Below are positions 6,348 through 14,764 of a stretch of DNA of 64,000 nucleotides, one piece after another. Position 1 is the stretch's first letter. Every line of letters starts with the position of its first letter. The translations under genes and the position numbers were made by a program. The notes under the pieces were generated by a model. The model was not told the origin of the DNA. It made no database searches and saw only the letters and a program-made list of their open reading frames with translations. This DNA is from Muribaculum sp. (GTDB taxonomy: Bacteria; Bacillota; Clostridia; Lachnospirales; Lachnospiraceae): assembly GCA_023663505.1 (NCBI GenBank), contig JAMPHH010000014.1:1-64000 (forward strand), given 5' to 3'.

Positions 6348-8191
6348 ATCTCAGCTCTGCCCCCTTTCAGGCTTCCATAGCCGTATCTGTCGCAGCGCAG
6401 GCATCTGCCTGCCTCCTGACACGCCTCCTGTTTCGTCATGCCACACTCAAAAGCATCAAAGCTCTTCTTTCTCTCTCCCGCTTCCTTCTCACTCAATTGA
6501 ATCCTCCCGCAAGGTTCCTTGTCCTCATAGGAAACGGGCGGAATCTCCACGTCACAGGAGATCACATGATGATATCCCAAATATTCGTCAATATTCGCGG
6601 CTGCCACCTTACCTGCCGCGATTGCGCGGATCACGGTTGCCGGTCCGGTCACACAGTCACCTCCGGCAAACACGCCGGGAACATCCTTCACCTCGCTATC
6701 GCTCATGGCGGAGATCGTGCCGCGCTTCACGGACACGCCTGCCTCCTCAAAGCCCTGCGTCTCAATGCCCTGTCCGATCGCAACCACCACGATATCGCAG
6801 GGAATCCGCATAAGAGGTACATCTGCCTGAATCGGACGCGCCCGTCCCCAAGCGTCAATAGGACCGATGATCTGGGGCTCTACCCATAGAGCCGTCACAT
6901 TGCCGTTCTCGTCCGCCTCTATCTTGTGGGGTGCCTTCAGGCTGTACAGCTCCGCGCCCTCGGCAATCGCGCCCTCCACCTCCTCGGGAAGCGCCGTCAT
7001 ATCCGCCTGACGTCTGCGATACGCGATACCCACCTTGGCAGCGCCCAGTCTGATGGCAGAACGGGTACAGTCCATAGCCACGTTGCCGCCGCCCACCACA
7101 AGCACTGTTTTGCCCGTAAAATCAGGCATATTATCATCACCGATACCCCTGAGCAGCTCCACCGCCGACATCACGCCGTTGTAATCCTCGCCCTCGATAC
7201 CGATCTTTTTGTCCGTATGCGCTCCGATCGCTATGTACACCGCGTCATATTCCTTGCGCAGCTGTTCGAAGGGAATCTCCCCCTCGCCGTTGCCGATACG
7301 GGTGTTGAGCTTCACCTCCACACCTGTGGAAAGCACGGTGTCAATATCCTCCTGAAGTCTTTCTCTGGGAAAGCGGTAATTGGGAATGCCATACCTAAGC
7401 ATCCCCCCCAGCTTGCTCTTCTCCTCAAACACCACCGCATGGTGTCCCATAAGCTCCAGATAATAAGCCGCCGAGAGACCTCCCGGGCCTCCGCCCACGA
7501 TCGCCACCCTCTTGCCCGTGGGCTCTGCCTTGGGCGGAATCTCCACGGTGTTCGCTCTGGCGTTGTCCACCGCCATGCGCTTCAGACCGCGGATATTGAT
7601 GGCGCTGTCTATCATATTGCGCCTGCACCTTGCCTCACAAGGGTGTTCACAGATCAACGCACATGCCGTAGGGAAAGGATTGTCCTTGCGAATCAGCTTC
7701 ACGGCGTCTGCATAGCGTTCCTCCTTCACCAAAGCAATATATCCGGGTATGTCCACACCCGCCGGACAGAGCGCCACACAGGGCACGGGCTGAGTGATCT
7801 TGCAGGAGCATTTGCCATGGTTGATATGGTGAAGATAATCCTCCCTCGCTCCCTCCAAGCCTGCCAGAACCATGTGCGCAGCCTCATAACCGATAGCGCA
7901 ATCCGCAGAATCCATGATGTTGGTGGCAGTCTCTTGGATCAGGTCCAATGTTTTACGGCTCCCTCTCCCCTCCAACACGTCCTCCATCAAGGAAGCAAGC
8001 TGCCCCAAACCCACACGGCAGGGTACACACTTACCGCAGGTCTGTGCATGACACATGCGCAGAAAAGACAGCTGCAGGTCTACGGGACATAGTCCGGGCG
8101 GACTGGCAATGATACGCCGTTCCAAATCCTTGTAGAGACGCTCGACTGTCAACTGCGCCTTGTCAGGCGTCGCAATCTTTAATCGACTCAT
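6341..8191 (-). CDS. NAD(P)-binding FeS flavoprotein, hydrogenase partner (NuoF-C/GltD-like)
   Basis: A 616-aa protein. The N-terminal 110 residues hold a NuoF-type C-terminal cluster site (CHAQTCGKCVPCRVG). This is followed by a GltD-like reductase: cysteine-rich module (CVALCPAGVDIPGY, CEHPCEARCRR), FAD loop VAIVGGGPGGLSAAYYL, NAD(P) loop VLVVGGGNVAMDC, and a C-terminal GDC motif (VFAGGDCVTGPATVIRA). It likely passes electrons between NAD(P)H and HydA. Start at 8191 is supported by AAGGAGA 8 nt upstream; a longer frame to 8245 lacks one. First gene of the operon, with promoter at 8256-8284. The exact donor is not deducible. Confidence 0.85.
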   Translation of the reverse strand: MSRLKIATPDKAQLTVERLYKDLERRIIASPPGLCPVDLQLSFLRMCHAQTCGKCVPCRVGLGQLASLMEDVLEGRGSRKTLDLIQETATNIMDSADCAIGYEAAHMVLAGLEGAREDYLHHINHGKCSCKITQPVPCVALCPAGVDIPGYIALVKEERYADAVKLIRKDNPFPTACALICEHPCEARCRRNMIDSAINIRGLKRMAVDNARANTVEIPPKAEPTGKRVAIVGGGPGGLSAAYYLELMGHHAVVFEEKSKLGGMLRYGIPNYRFPRERLQEDIDTVLSTGVEVKLNTRIGNGEGEIPFEQLRKEYDAVYIAIGAHTDKKIGIEGEDYNGVMSAVELLRGIGDDNMPDFTGKTVLVVGGGNVAMDCTRSAIRLGAAKVGIAYRRRQADMTALPEEVEGAIAEGAELYSLKAPHKIEADENGNVTALWVEPQIIGPIDAWGRARPIQADVPLMRIPCDIVVVAIGQGIETQGFEEAGVSVKRGTISAMSDSEVKDVPGVFAGGDCVTGPATVIRAIAAGKVAAANIDEYLGYHHVISCDVEIPPVSYEDKEPCGRIQLSEKEAGERKKSFDAFECGMTKQEACQEAGRCLRCDRYGYGSLKGGRAEIW

Positions 8192-8255
8192 ATTTAGTTC
8201 TCCTTTCCTTTGTGATTCGTCTGTGATAACGATACATACAAACACTCTTGTGTAT

Positions 8256-8284
8256 ATTGTATTTTATTTGGGCAAATTTCACAA
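8256..8284 (-). promoter_or_regulatory. Sigma-A promoter of the hydrogenase operon
   Basis: Minus strand TTGTGA (8279-8284), 17-nt spacer, TACAAT (8256-8261), leaving a leader of about 57 nt before the first gene. Confidence 0.65.
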
Positions 8285-8293
8285 TAGTTTCCG

Positions 8294-8317
8294 GAAAAGT
8301 TAAATATTTAACTTTTC
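8294..8317. terminator. Perfect 24-nt A+T palindrome at the end of the upstream gene
   Basis: GAAAAGTTAAAT and ATTTAACTTTTC make a fully self-complementary 24-mer that overlaps the stop codon (8316-8318) of the hypothetical gene and abuts the hydrogenase promoter. As RNA it is a weak stem without an extra T-run; as DNA it could equally be an operator next to the -35 box. Confidence 0.45.
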
Positions 8318-9422
8318 AATATCTGTAGTACCATTCAGGGGTATCACCAAAATCTGCTGCAAGTTTATCACCGTATTCGTCACGGATTTTAGCACAAAGC
8401 AGTGCAAATTCCCGAAGTATTGGCATTGACTCACCTTCTTCCCTCATACTGTAATCCAATTCAGCAAGAGGTCTGGTTCTAAAGTTGTATCCACTGATCT
8501 CAAGCCAAACACGGAATGTACACCCATCGGAAAGTTTCTGGATATACGCACTGTACAAGTGACCATGACTATCGCGACAATCATACTCGCCCAGCCAACC
8601 GGGATTCCCCTTTTTGTGCGTGAAATCCGTTCCGGCAAACGCTTTTTTCATAGTCGGTATATCCGCAAGGTGCGGTATTGGCGCCGGATAATATGAAGAA
8701 AATGGATATTTTTGGGCATCTGGCAGAGCATTTCTTAAATAATTATGAATATATTCTGAGTGTTCTTCTAAAAGTTCATTGTATCTCTTGTATTCTTCCC
8801 TTGAAAAAACACATTTTGTGCCTGAACTGACAGGCTTGCCAAGATAAGGTATCAGCTTTTCAATAATCGCAGAAGAATCACGTGGCTCAGGGTCACAGGT
8901 GGTCTCAATGCACACAGAAATACCGTTGTATTTCAGACCATCATCAAAGTTGCGGTGTTGCGCGATATAATTGGAATAGTAGTGTACATTTGCAAGTTTG
9001 GAGAAATCTGCACCCTCCCAGTGTGGATCCGGAGCAGGTGCAGCAGTTTCTTCACTGAACCAGTTCACTCCATTCAGCAGGATATGACCGAACGGAATAT
9101 TAAATGGACGAGGTATCTTTGAAAACAGTGTGAATACGTCGTCGTAGTCTGATTTATTGGCGAAAAGTTCTCCGGAAAACCAGTTTTCGGTATAGCTACA
9201 TACTATCGGACCATTTTCCGTGGCATGATAGTACTTTTTCAGCTCAGGGAATTTTTCCAAAACTTTTGATATCACAGTATCACTAGATATATTTTCTACA
9301 GAAAAAGCAAGGTCAGACCAATTGAGTCCAAGCTCCGCGAGCATAGTTTTCAGATAAGGCTGCGTGTCCTTGAACTTCACCCTGTCTGCAATATTGAAAC
9401 GGTATATATTAAATACTCTCAT
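8316..9422 (-). CDS. Hypothetical protein, 368 aa
   Basis: No family recognised. The protein starts MRVFNIYRFNIADRVKFKD, has no signal peptide or obvious membrane segment, is rich in aromatic residues (many Tyr, Phe and Trp) and reads as a soluble globular protein. Start at 9422 has AGGAGG 5 nt upstream. It lies 61 nt after the GH43 gene on the same strand. It is A+T-richer than its neighbours, which may mean late acquisition. The real coding status is supported by the good start site and uninterrupted length. Confidence 0.7.
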   Translation of the reverse strand: MRVFNIYRFNIADRVKFKDTQPYLKTMLAELGLNWSDLAFSVENISSDTVISKVLEKFPELKKYYHATENGPIVCSYTENWFSGELFANKSDYDDVFTLFSKIPRPFNIPFGHILLNGVNWFSEETAAPAPDPHWEGADFSKLANVHYYSNYIAQHRNFDDGLKYNGISVCIETTCDPEPRDSSAIIEKLIPYLGKPVSSGTKCVFSREEYKRYNELLEEHSEYIHNYLRNALPDAQKYPFSSYYPAPIPHLADIPTMKKAFAGTDFTHKKGNPGWLGEYDCRDSHGHLYSAYIQKLSDGCTFRVWLEISGYNFRTRPLAELDYSMREEGESMPILREFALLCAKIRDEYGDKLAADFGDTPEWYYRY

Positions 9423-9483
9423 GGCATCCTCCTGAAATATTCGATTTTGATTTGGCTGTGAAAACGTAACGGTAATTTTTCAG

Positions 9484-11028
9484 CTAATCCTCGTAGCGGA
9501 AAAAGTCAAAATCCGCAGGCTTTCTGCTGCCGCACCCGCCATTGTTGGCGTAGATCCCCACAAGCGTCCCTGTATGGCGCTTGGGGTCATCGGGAACGCC
9601 CTCGTCGCACAGATAAATACAATTTTCCAGTACGCCGATTTCTTCCCATTTTTCCCCGTCCAGACTGTAATAGAAGCTTCGCGTCAGCTTCTCCACCTTC
9701 ACCTTGAGCCAGACGGGCTGCTCGGGAAGCTCCTCCACGCTCGCCATAAGCTCCTCGCCATGATTGCGGTTGATCACAAGCTGAAGCTTGCGTCCGCCCT
9801 CGTAGCAGACCGCGCATCTGGCATAGGTAGCCGTACTGTAATAACAGGTCAGTCCCGCCTGTTCCCCGTCCCTGTCCGGATAGAATTCCACCTTCGTCTG
9901 CGCTTCATAAGTAAGCTCCTGTTCCCTGCGAAGCAGGGTATTTTTAGAACGAATCTCGTTTAATTGACCATCTCTGGTCCAAATACGGAAATGTCCCGGC
10001 CGCTCGGCCAAAGACCACGAGCCATTGTCCGGGCTGCGCACGAACTCCCATTCCAGATTCAATGTTTCGTCGTCAAAATCGTCAAACAGATTTCTCTCAA
10101 AGACACACTCCGGCAGCTTGGGCGCCTTTTGCACCAGACTGGGTCCCTTGCCCTCATTGATGGTAAACCACCCGTCCTCTGTCCACTGCACGGGGTCTAA
10201 CGCGGACTCCCTGCCCACGGTAGTGTATTTGCCGCCGTTTGGTCTGCCACAGAGATAATAGCACCACCAGTCCCCGTTCTGGTTCTGCACCAGCTTCCCA
10301 TGACCCGCGCGCTGAATCGGCGCCTCCGGGTCCATCTGGCGCATCACCGGATTGTAGGGGGAATTCTCATATTGTCCGTAGAGAGCGTCGCTCCTCGCCA
10401 CATTGATGCCATGCCCGTAGCCTGTGCCGCCCTCCGCCACCATCGCATAATAATAGCCGTCCTTCTTGAACATATGGGGTCCCTCGGAGCAACGCTCACC
10501 TGTCCCCTCCCATGCCGTCCTGACGGGTCCCGCCACAGCCAAGCCGTCCGCCGTGAGAGGCACTGTCTTGGCTGCCTTGGCGATCAACATATACCTGCTG
10601 CCGTCATCATCTACAAAGAGTGAGGGGTCAATATCGTCCACCTCCAGACACACAGGCTTGCTGTAAGGTCCCTCCGGTCTGTCAGACACCATGACCAATT
10701 GTCGCCGCATCACATTATTGTCCCGCTTGCCGTCCGCGTTTAGCCGCAGCGTGGCATAAATATAGAATTTGCCGTCCACATACTCGATATCCGGCGCCCA
10801 GATGCCGTGGGAATCCTTGATATCGCTCAAATCAAGCCATTCCGGATTGGTGATGGCGTGTCCCACAATATGCCAGTGCACCATATCCTTGGAGTGGGAG
10901 ATGGGGATTGCCGGAAAATATTGAAAGCTCGAATTGACCATATAGAAGTCATCTCCCACCCTTATCACCGAAGGGTCCGGGAAAAAACCCCGCTGTACCG
11001 GATTGGAATAGGTTCTCTCTGTCGCCAT
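9484..11028 (-). CDS. Glycoside hydrolase family 43 (beta-xylosidase/arabinosidase type)
   Basis: A 514-aa intracellular glycosidase: no signal peptide. The five-bladed propeller carries the expected catalytic set, Asp18 (FFPDPS) as base, Asp134 (DIDPS) as pKa modulator and Glu182 (SEGPHMF) as acid. A C-terminal beta-sandwich (about 315-514, DDFDDETLNLEWEFVR onward) matches the domain that completes the active site in GH43 beta-xylosidases. Likely removes xylose or arabinose from imported plant-derived oligosaccharides; substrate is inferred. Start has AAGGAGAG upstream. The gene begins 14 nt after cinA with no terminator between, an unusual partner for a housekeeping operon. Confidence 0.9.
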   Translation of the reverse strand: MATERTYSNPVQRGFFPDPSVIRVGDDFYMVNSSFQYFPAIPISHSKDMVHWHIVGHAITNPEWLDLSDIKDSHGIWAPDIEYVDGKFYIYATLRLNADGKRDNNVMRRQLVMVSDRPEGPYSKPVCLEVDDIDPSLFVDDDGSRYMLIAKAAKTVPLTADGLAVAGPVRTAWEGTGERCSEGPHMFKKDGYYYAMVAEGGTGYGHGINVARSDALYGQYENSPYNPVMRQMDPEAPIQRAGHGKLVQNQNGDWWCYYLCGRPNGGKYTTVGRESALDPVQWTEDGWFTINEGKGPSLVQKAPKLPECVFERNLFDDFDDETLNLEWEFVRSPDNGSWSLAERPGHFRIWTRDGQLNEIRSKNTLLRREQELTYEAQTKVEFYPDRDGEQAGLTCYYSTATYARCAVCYEGGRKLQLVINRNHGEELMASVEELPEQPVWLKVKVEKLTRSFYYSLDGEKWEEIGVLENCIYLCDEGVPDDPKRHTGTLVGIYANNGGCGSRKPADFDFFRYED

Positions 11029-11042
11029 TTTGCTCTCTCCTT

Positions 11043-12308
11043 TTATTTTTTACGAAAAGTAATATCGCTGATATACTCCAAAATGCAGCGCCGCATCAGT
11101 GTCAGGGCGGCGGAAACCGCGCTCTCGCGCACCTTGGCGCGGCTGCCCGTAAAATGATATTCCTTCACCGTCACCTTGCCCTTCACGTTACAGGCGATAT
11201 AGACCAGACCCACGGGCTTCTCCTTGGTGCCCCCGTCAGGTCCCGCGATACCTGTGACGGACACCGTCACGTCACACTTACTGATAAAGGCAGCGCCCTT
11301 TGCCATCTCCTCCGCCGTCTTCGCGCTGACGGCGCCATACTTTTGCAGTGTTGCCTTCTTCACGTTCAGAAGCTTTCGCTTCGCCCTGTTGGAATAGGTC
11401 ACAAGTCCGGACTTAAACACCTCCGAGGAACCGGGCACATTCACCAGACGGGCGGACAAAAGCCCTCCCGTACAGGACTCCGCGCAGGTCAGGGTCAGCT
11501 TGTTGGCAAGCAGCAGCTCCTCCACCGCACTCTCCAGTGTCACGTCGTCCTCCGTGGTATAAATATCCGCTCCAAAGCGGGCTTTCAGCTCCTTCACCAT
11601 AGGCTTGGTCAGCTTCTTCGCCTCTTTCGCATTCTCCGCCGAGGCGGTGACACGCAGATGCACCTCGCCCGTTTTCGCATAGGTAGCCAGTGTGGGATTC
11701 GTCTGGGCGGCGATCAGATCCTTGATCTCCGTCTCCACCTTGCTCTCTCCCACACCGCAGATCTTCACGGTTTGGGAGTAGATCGCCCCCGGCGCCAACG
11801 CCTCCAGATAAGGCTTCACACTGGTCTCAAACATGGGAATCAGCTCGTTTGGCGGTCCGGGCAAAAGAATGATCCGCACGCCTTGCTGCTCCATTATCAG
11901 CCCCGGCGCGGTGCCATTCGGATTGTCCAGAACGATCGCCCCCTCCGGAACCTTCGCCTGCTTCCAATTGTTCCCCGTGGGCTTCGTCCCCCTCGCGGCA
12001 AAAAATTCCGATATCCGCTTCCGCCAGCCCTCATTGTCCACAAGCCTGCGGTCACAAAGCTTTGCCGCCGTCTCCTTGGTCAGGTCATCTTCAGTGGGTC
12101 CCAAGCCCCCCGAGAGGATCACGATATCCGCCCGCTCCATGGCGCATTTTAAGGTCAACGCCAACCGCTCCGCATTGTCCCCCACCACACTCTGATAATA
12201 GCAGGACAGTCCGAGTCCCGCGCATTGCTCCGCAAGATAGGCGGCATTGGTATTCACAATACTGCCCAAAAGAATCTCCGTGCCCACACTGATTAATTCT
12301 ACTGTCAT
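11043..12308 (-). CDS. cinA: CinA-type competence/damage-inducible protein
   Basis: A 421-aa two-domain protein: N-terminal molybdopterin-binding-like domain (MTVELISVGTEILLGSIVNTN, GGLGPTEDDLT) and C-terminal CinA/PncC domain (LTCAESCTGGLLSARLV, VTGIAGPDGGT), the latter being a nicotinamide mononucleotide deamidase in characterised members. Start taken at 12308; an in-frame ATG 12 nt upstream (12320) is possible and precedes the same GGAAAGG. The 5' region is nearly identical over 24 nt to that of the IMPACT gene at 18.9 kb. Usually recA follows cinA in Firmicutes; here a GH43 gene does. Confidence 0.92.
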   Translation of the reverse strand: MTVELISVGTEILLGSIVNTNAAYLAEQCAGLGLSCYYQSVVGDNAERLALTLKCAMERADIVILSGGLGPTEDDLTKETAAKLCDRRLVDNEGWRKRISEFFAARGTKPTGNNWKQAKVPEGAIVLDNPNGTAPGLIMEQQGVRIILLPGPPNELIPMFETSVKPYLEALAPGAIYSQTVKICGVGESKVETEIKDLIAAQTNPTLATYAKTGEVHLRVTASAENAKEAKKLTKPMVKELKARFGADIYTTEDDVTLESAVEELLLANKLTLTCAESCTGGLLSARLVNVPGSSEVFKSGLVTYSNRAKRKLLNVKKATLQKYGAVSAKTAEEMAKGAAFISKCDVTVSVTGIAGPDGGTKEKPVGLVYIACNVKGKVTVKEYHFTGSRAKVRESAVSAALTLMRRCILEYISDITFRKK

Positions 12309-12329
12309 AATAATAACCATACCTTTCCG
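12306..12329 (-). repeat. 24-nt start-region repeat, cinA copy
   Basis: This stretch, spanning the ribosome binding site and start codon of cinA, is identical to 18936-18959 at the start of the IMPACT family gene. It contains GGAAAGG followed by two in-frame ATG codons 12 nt apart. A further shared block (GTTTGTGCCTGCAC here, ATTTGTGTCTGCGC there) and an upstream hairpin occur in both leaders. Confidence 0.8.
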
Positions 12330-12386
12330 TAACCTGCGAACTTTCATGCGTTTTTTACGCATTGTGCAGGCACAAACAATCAATGA

Positions 12387-12411
12387 GAAGAACGCTGCCT
12401 TTGCGTTCTTC
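12387..12411 (-). promoter_or_regulatory. Hairpin in the cinA leader
   Basis: GAAGAACGC and GCGTTCTTC make a perfect 9-bp stem with a 7-nt loop in the pgsA-cinA gap. No T-run follows, so it may be a weak terminator of pgsA or a leader element. A second small stem (ATGCGT/ACGCAT) lies at about 12348-12363. Confidence 0.45.
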
Positions 12412-12466
12412 AGTGCCATCTGACGTTATCTGCCTCTATGTTAGGCGATCACGCTCATGCTCCGCC

Positions 12467-13126
12467 TCACTTGGTATCCTTCATCACGTCTTTATTCTTC
12501 ACCAGATAATCCACCAGTGAGATCACTGTCAACGCCAAAGCTATCCACATGACGATATCCGTCGCGACCGCAAAGTAGTCCTGACTGCCAAGGCTGTTCA
12601 GAAACGGCGCGTCCTTCACGATCATCATGCAGATCATCACCATCTGGAAGGTGGTCTTGAACTTTCCCCAATAGCTCGCGGCGATCACCACCCCGTTGTC
12701 CGAGGCGATCAGCCGAAAACCGCTGATGATAAACTCCCTGCTGATAATGACGATCACCACCCACGAGGGGATTCTGCCCATCTCCACCAGCACGATCATC
12801 GCGGCACAGACTAAAAGCTTGTCCGCCAAGGGGTCCATAAATTTACCAAAATTCGTCACCAGATTATACTTTCTTGCAATCTTGCCGTCCAACATATCCG
12901 TGAGACTGGCAATGATAAAAATAGCAAGGGCGATATACTCCGCCATAACGGTATCCGTGCCCAAAACCGCCTGATACCAACTCCACCCCTGAAAGCTTCC
13001 CAACAGCACAAGCACAAAGGGCAGGATCAGGATCACCCTGAACACCGTCAGCTTGTTGGGCAGATTCATTTTATTCTGATTATTTTGATTTTGATTATTT
13101 TTATTTATCTTTATATCCTCACTCAT
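12467..13126 (-). CDS. pgsA: CDP-diacylglycerol-glycerol-3-phosphate 3-phosphatidyltransferase
   Basis: A 219-aa membrane enzyme that makes phosphatidylglycerol phosphate. The CDP-alcohol phosphotransferase motif is complete: DGKIARKYNLVTNFGKFMD followed by PLAD, that is D-G-x2-A-R-x8-G-x3-D-x3-D. Several membrane helices follow. The first 20 residues are Asn/Gln/Lys-rich (NKNNQNQNNQNK) and foreign to the family; an internal ATG (MNLPNKLT) gives the usual N-terminus, so the tail may be untranslated. The annotated start overlaps the rimO stop by 8 nt. Confidence 0.93.
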   Translation of the reverse strand: MSEDIKINKNNQNQNNQNKMNLPNKLTVFRVILILPFVLVLLGSFQGWSWYQAVLGTDTVMAEYIALAIFIIASLTDMLDGKIARKYNLVTNFGKFMDPLADKLLVCAAMIVLVEMGRIPSWVVIVIISREFIISGFRLIASDNGVVIAASYWGKFKTTFQMVMICMMIVKDAPFLNSLGSQDYFAVATDIVMWIALALTVISLVDYLVKNKDVMKDTK

Positions 13127-14459
13127 CCACTAACTCTCCTATCAAATCATACTCGTTGGCGTCTGTCACCAGTGCCTTGACCATATCCCCCGTCATCAGG
13201 CTTGCCGTGGTGTTTAAAAATAAATAGCCGTCCACATTGGGTGCGTCCCGATAGGTGCGCGCCACATAGGTATCCTCATCTGCCACCTTCCCCTCGATGA
13301 TCGCCACAAGCTCCCGCCCCACCAGACTCTCCGCCTTCTCGAAGACGATCGCCTGCTGCAGCTCCATCAGCTCGTCCCTGCGAGAGCACTTGACCTCCTC
13401 GGCAAGCTGCCCCTCCATGACTGCTGCCGCCGTGTCTTCCTCCTGAGAATAAGGGAAAACCCCAAGCCTGTCGAATTCCATCTCATTCACAAAGCGATAC
13501 AGCTCCTCGAAATCCTCCTGAGTCTCCCCGGGAAAACCGCTGATCAGGGTTGTCCGCAGGCAGATATCGGGTATTCTCTCCCTGAGTCTCGCAACCATCT
13601 CCCGAAGCTTCTCCTCGTTGGTGCGCCTTCCCATACGCGCCAGCACACGATCGGAAGCGTGTTGAATGGGAATGTCGAGATAGTGACACACCTTGGGCTC
13701 CGAGGCGATCACCTCCATCAATTCCTCCGTGATCTCCTCCGGATAACAATAGAGAAGGCGAATCCAAGCAATCCCCTCCACCCCGCACAGCTCGCGCAAA
13801 AGCTTGGGCAGACATTTCTCCCCGTACAGATCCACGCCGTAGAGCGTGGTCTCCTGTGCTACCAGAATCAGCTCCTTCACACCGTCCGCCGCCAAAGCCC
13901 TCGCCTCACGCAGCAGGCTTTCCATGGGCACACTGCGATAGGCTCCTCTCACCTTGGGGATAATACAATATGTACAATGCTTGTCACACCCCTCTGCGAT
14001 CTTGAGATATGCATAATGCCCTCCCGTGGTGAGCACCCTTCTCACACCTGTGACAGGCGGCGAGTCAATGCTCTTATAATGATTAGAAGCCCTTCCTGAG
14101 AGGACCTCCTCCACCGCCGCCCCGATCTCGTCGATCGCCATAGTGCCCAAGACGGCGTCCACCTGCGGAATCTCCCGCTGAATCTCCTCCCGATAACGCT
14201 GTGCCAGACAGCCCGCTGCAATCAATGCCTTGATCTGTCCGGAATCCTTCAGATCCGCCATCTCAAGCAGGGTATTAATGCTCTCCTCCTTGGCGTCCCC
14301 GATAAAACAGCAGGTGTTCACCACGACGATATCCGCCTCGCTCTCATCATCTGTGAAGCGATAACCCTGCTCTCCCAACATCCCAAGCATCATCTCGGAA
14401 TCTACCAGATTCTTGTCACAGCCCAGAGAAACAAACAATATTTTCATCATATCACTCAT
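13119..14459 (-). CDS. rimO: Ribosomal protein S12 methylthiotransferase
   Basis: A 446-aa radical-SAM enzyme that methylthiolates an aspartate of ribosomal protein S12. The N-terminal cluster site has Cys14, Cys50 and Cys84; the radical-SAM site is Cys158-x3-Cys162-x2-Cys165 (GCDKHCTYC); a TRAM domain closes the C-terminus (about 380-446). The motif GGHYAYLKIAEGC and length distinguish RimO from MiaB. Start at 14459 has GGAGG 5 nt upstream. Lies between rpoZ and pgsA in a collinear block. Confidence 0.95.
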   Translation of the reverse strand: MSDMMKILFVSLGCDKNLVDSEMMLGMLGEQGYRFTDDESEADIVVVNTCCFIGDAKEESINTLLEMADLKDSGQIKALIAAGCLAQRYREEIQREIPQVDAVLGTMAIDEIGAAVEEVLSGRASNHYKSIDSPPVTGVRRVLTTGGHYAYLKIAEGCDKHCTYCIIPKVRGAYRSVPMESLLREARALAADGVKELILVAQETTLYGVDLYGEKCLPKLLRELCGVEGIAWIRLLYCYPEEITEELMEVIASEPKVCHYLDIPIQHASDRVLARMGRRTNEEKLREMVARLRERIPDICLRTTLISGFPGETQEDFEELYRFVNEMEFDRLGVFPYSQEEDTAAAVMEGQLAEEVKCSRRDELMELQQAIVFEKAESLVGRELVAIIEGKVADEDTYVARTYRDAPNVDGYLFLNTTASLMTGDMVKALVTDANEYDLIGELVDE

Positions 14460-14477
14460 TTGTCCTCCAAATATGCG

Positions 14478-14513
14478 ACAATAGCCGGCATATTTGAAAA
14501 CGCCGACTATTGT
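14478..14513 (-). promoter_or_regulatory. 12-bp hairpin between rpoZ and rimO
   Basis: ACAATAGCCGGC (14478-14489) and GCCGACTATTGT (14502-14513) pair over 12 bp with one G-U, around 12 nt. It lacks a T-run, so an intercistronic processing or stability element is more likely than a full terminator. Confidence 0.55.
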
Positions 14514-14524
14514 TAAATCCCCGC

Positions 14525-14764
14525 TTATTCCACTTCATCATCCCCAAGAATCTTGATCATCCCCTGATTCAACTCCTCCACCGCAAGGGACAGGGGCTTT
14601 TGCACGTCCCCCTCCACCAATGGGTCGTCACCTGAGATGATCTGTCTTGCGCGCTTGGAGGTTGCCATCACTATGGAATAGCGGCTGTTTACCACAGGCG
14701 CCTCCCCGTGCTCCACCTCACTGTTTACTACCTTCATCAAATCTGAATATGACGGATGTAACAT
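14525..14764 (-). CDS. rpoZ: RNA polymerase omega subunit
   Basis: A 79-aa subunit that helps assemble RNA polymerase. The conserved NSRYSIVMATSKRARQI motif and the following acidic C-terminal part are clear. Start at 14764 overlaps the gmk stop by one base (TAATG) and has AAAGGAG upstream, so translation is coupled. Gene order gmk-rpoZ is standard in Firmicutes. Confidence 0.95.
   Translation of the reverse strand: MLHPSYSDLMKVVNSEVEHGEAPVVNSRYSIVMATSKRARQIISGDDPLVEGDVQKPLSLAVEELNQGMIKILGDDEVE

Noticed and set aside
6926..8092. Long open frame on plus (388 codons)
   Set aside because: Lies wholly opposite the hydrogenase partner gene, has no ribosome site and an unnatural His/Arg-rich composition; a shadow of GC-rich coding DNA.
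11154..12152. Long open frame on plus opposite cinA (332 codons)
   Set aside because: Antisense to a clear conserved gene; composition is that of a shadow frame.
12467..13126. Asn/Gln-rich N-terminus of PgsA as a functional extension
   Set aside because: An internal ATG gives the normal family start and the tail is low-complexity, so it is probably not meaningful.
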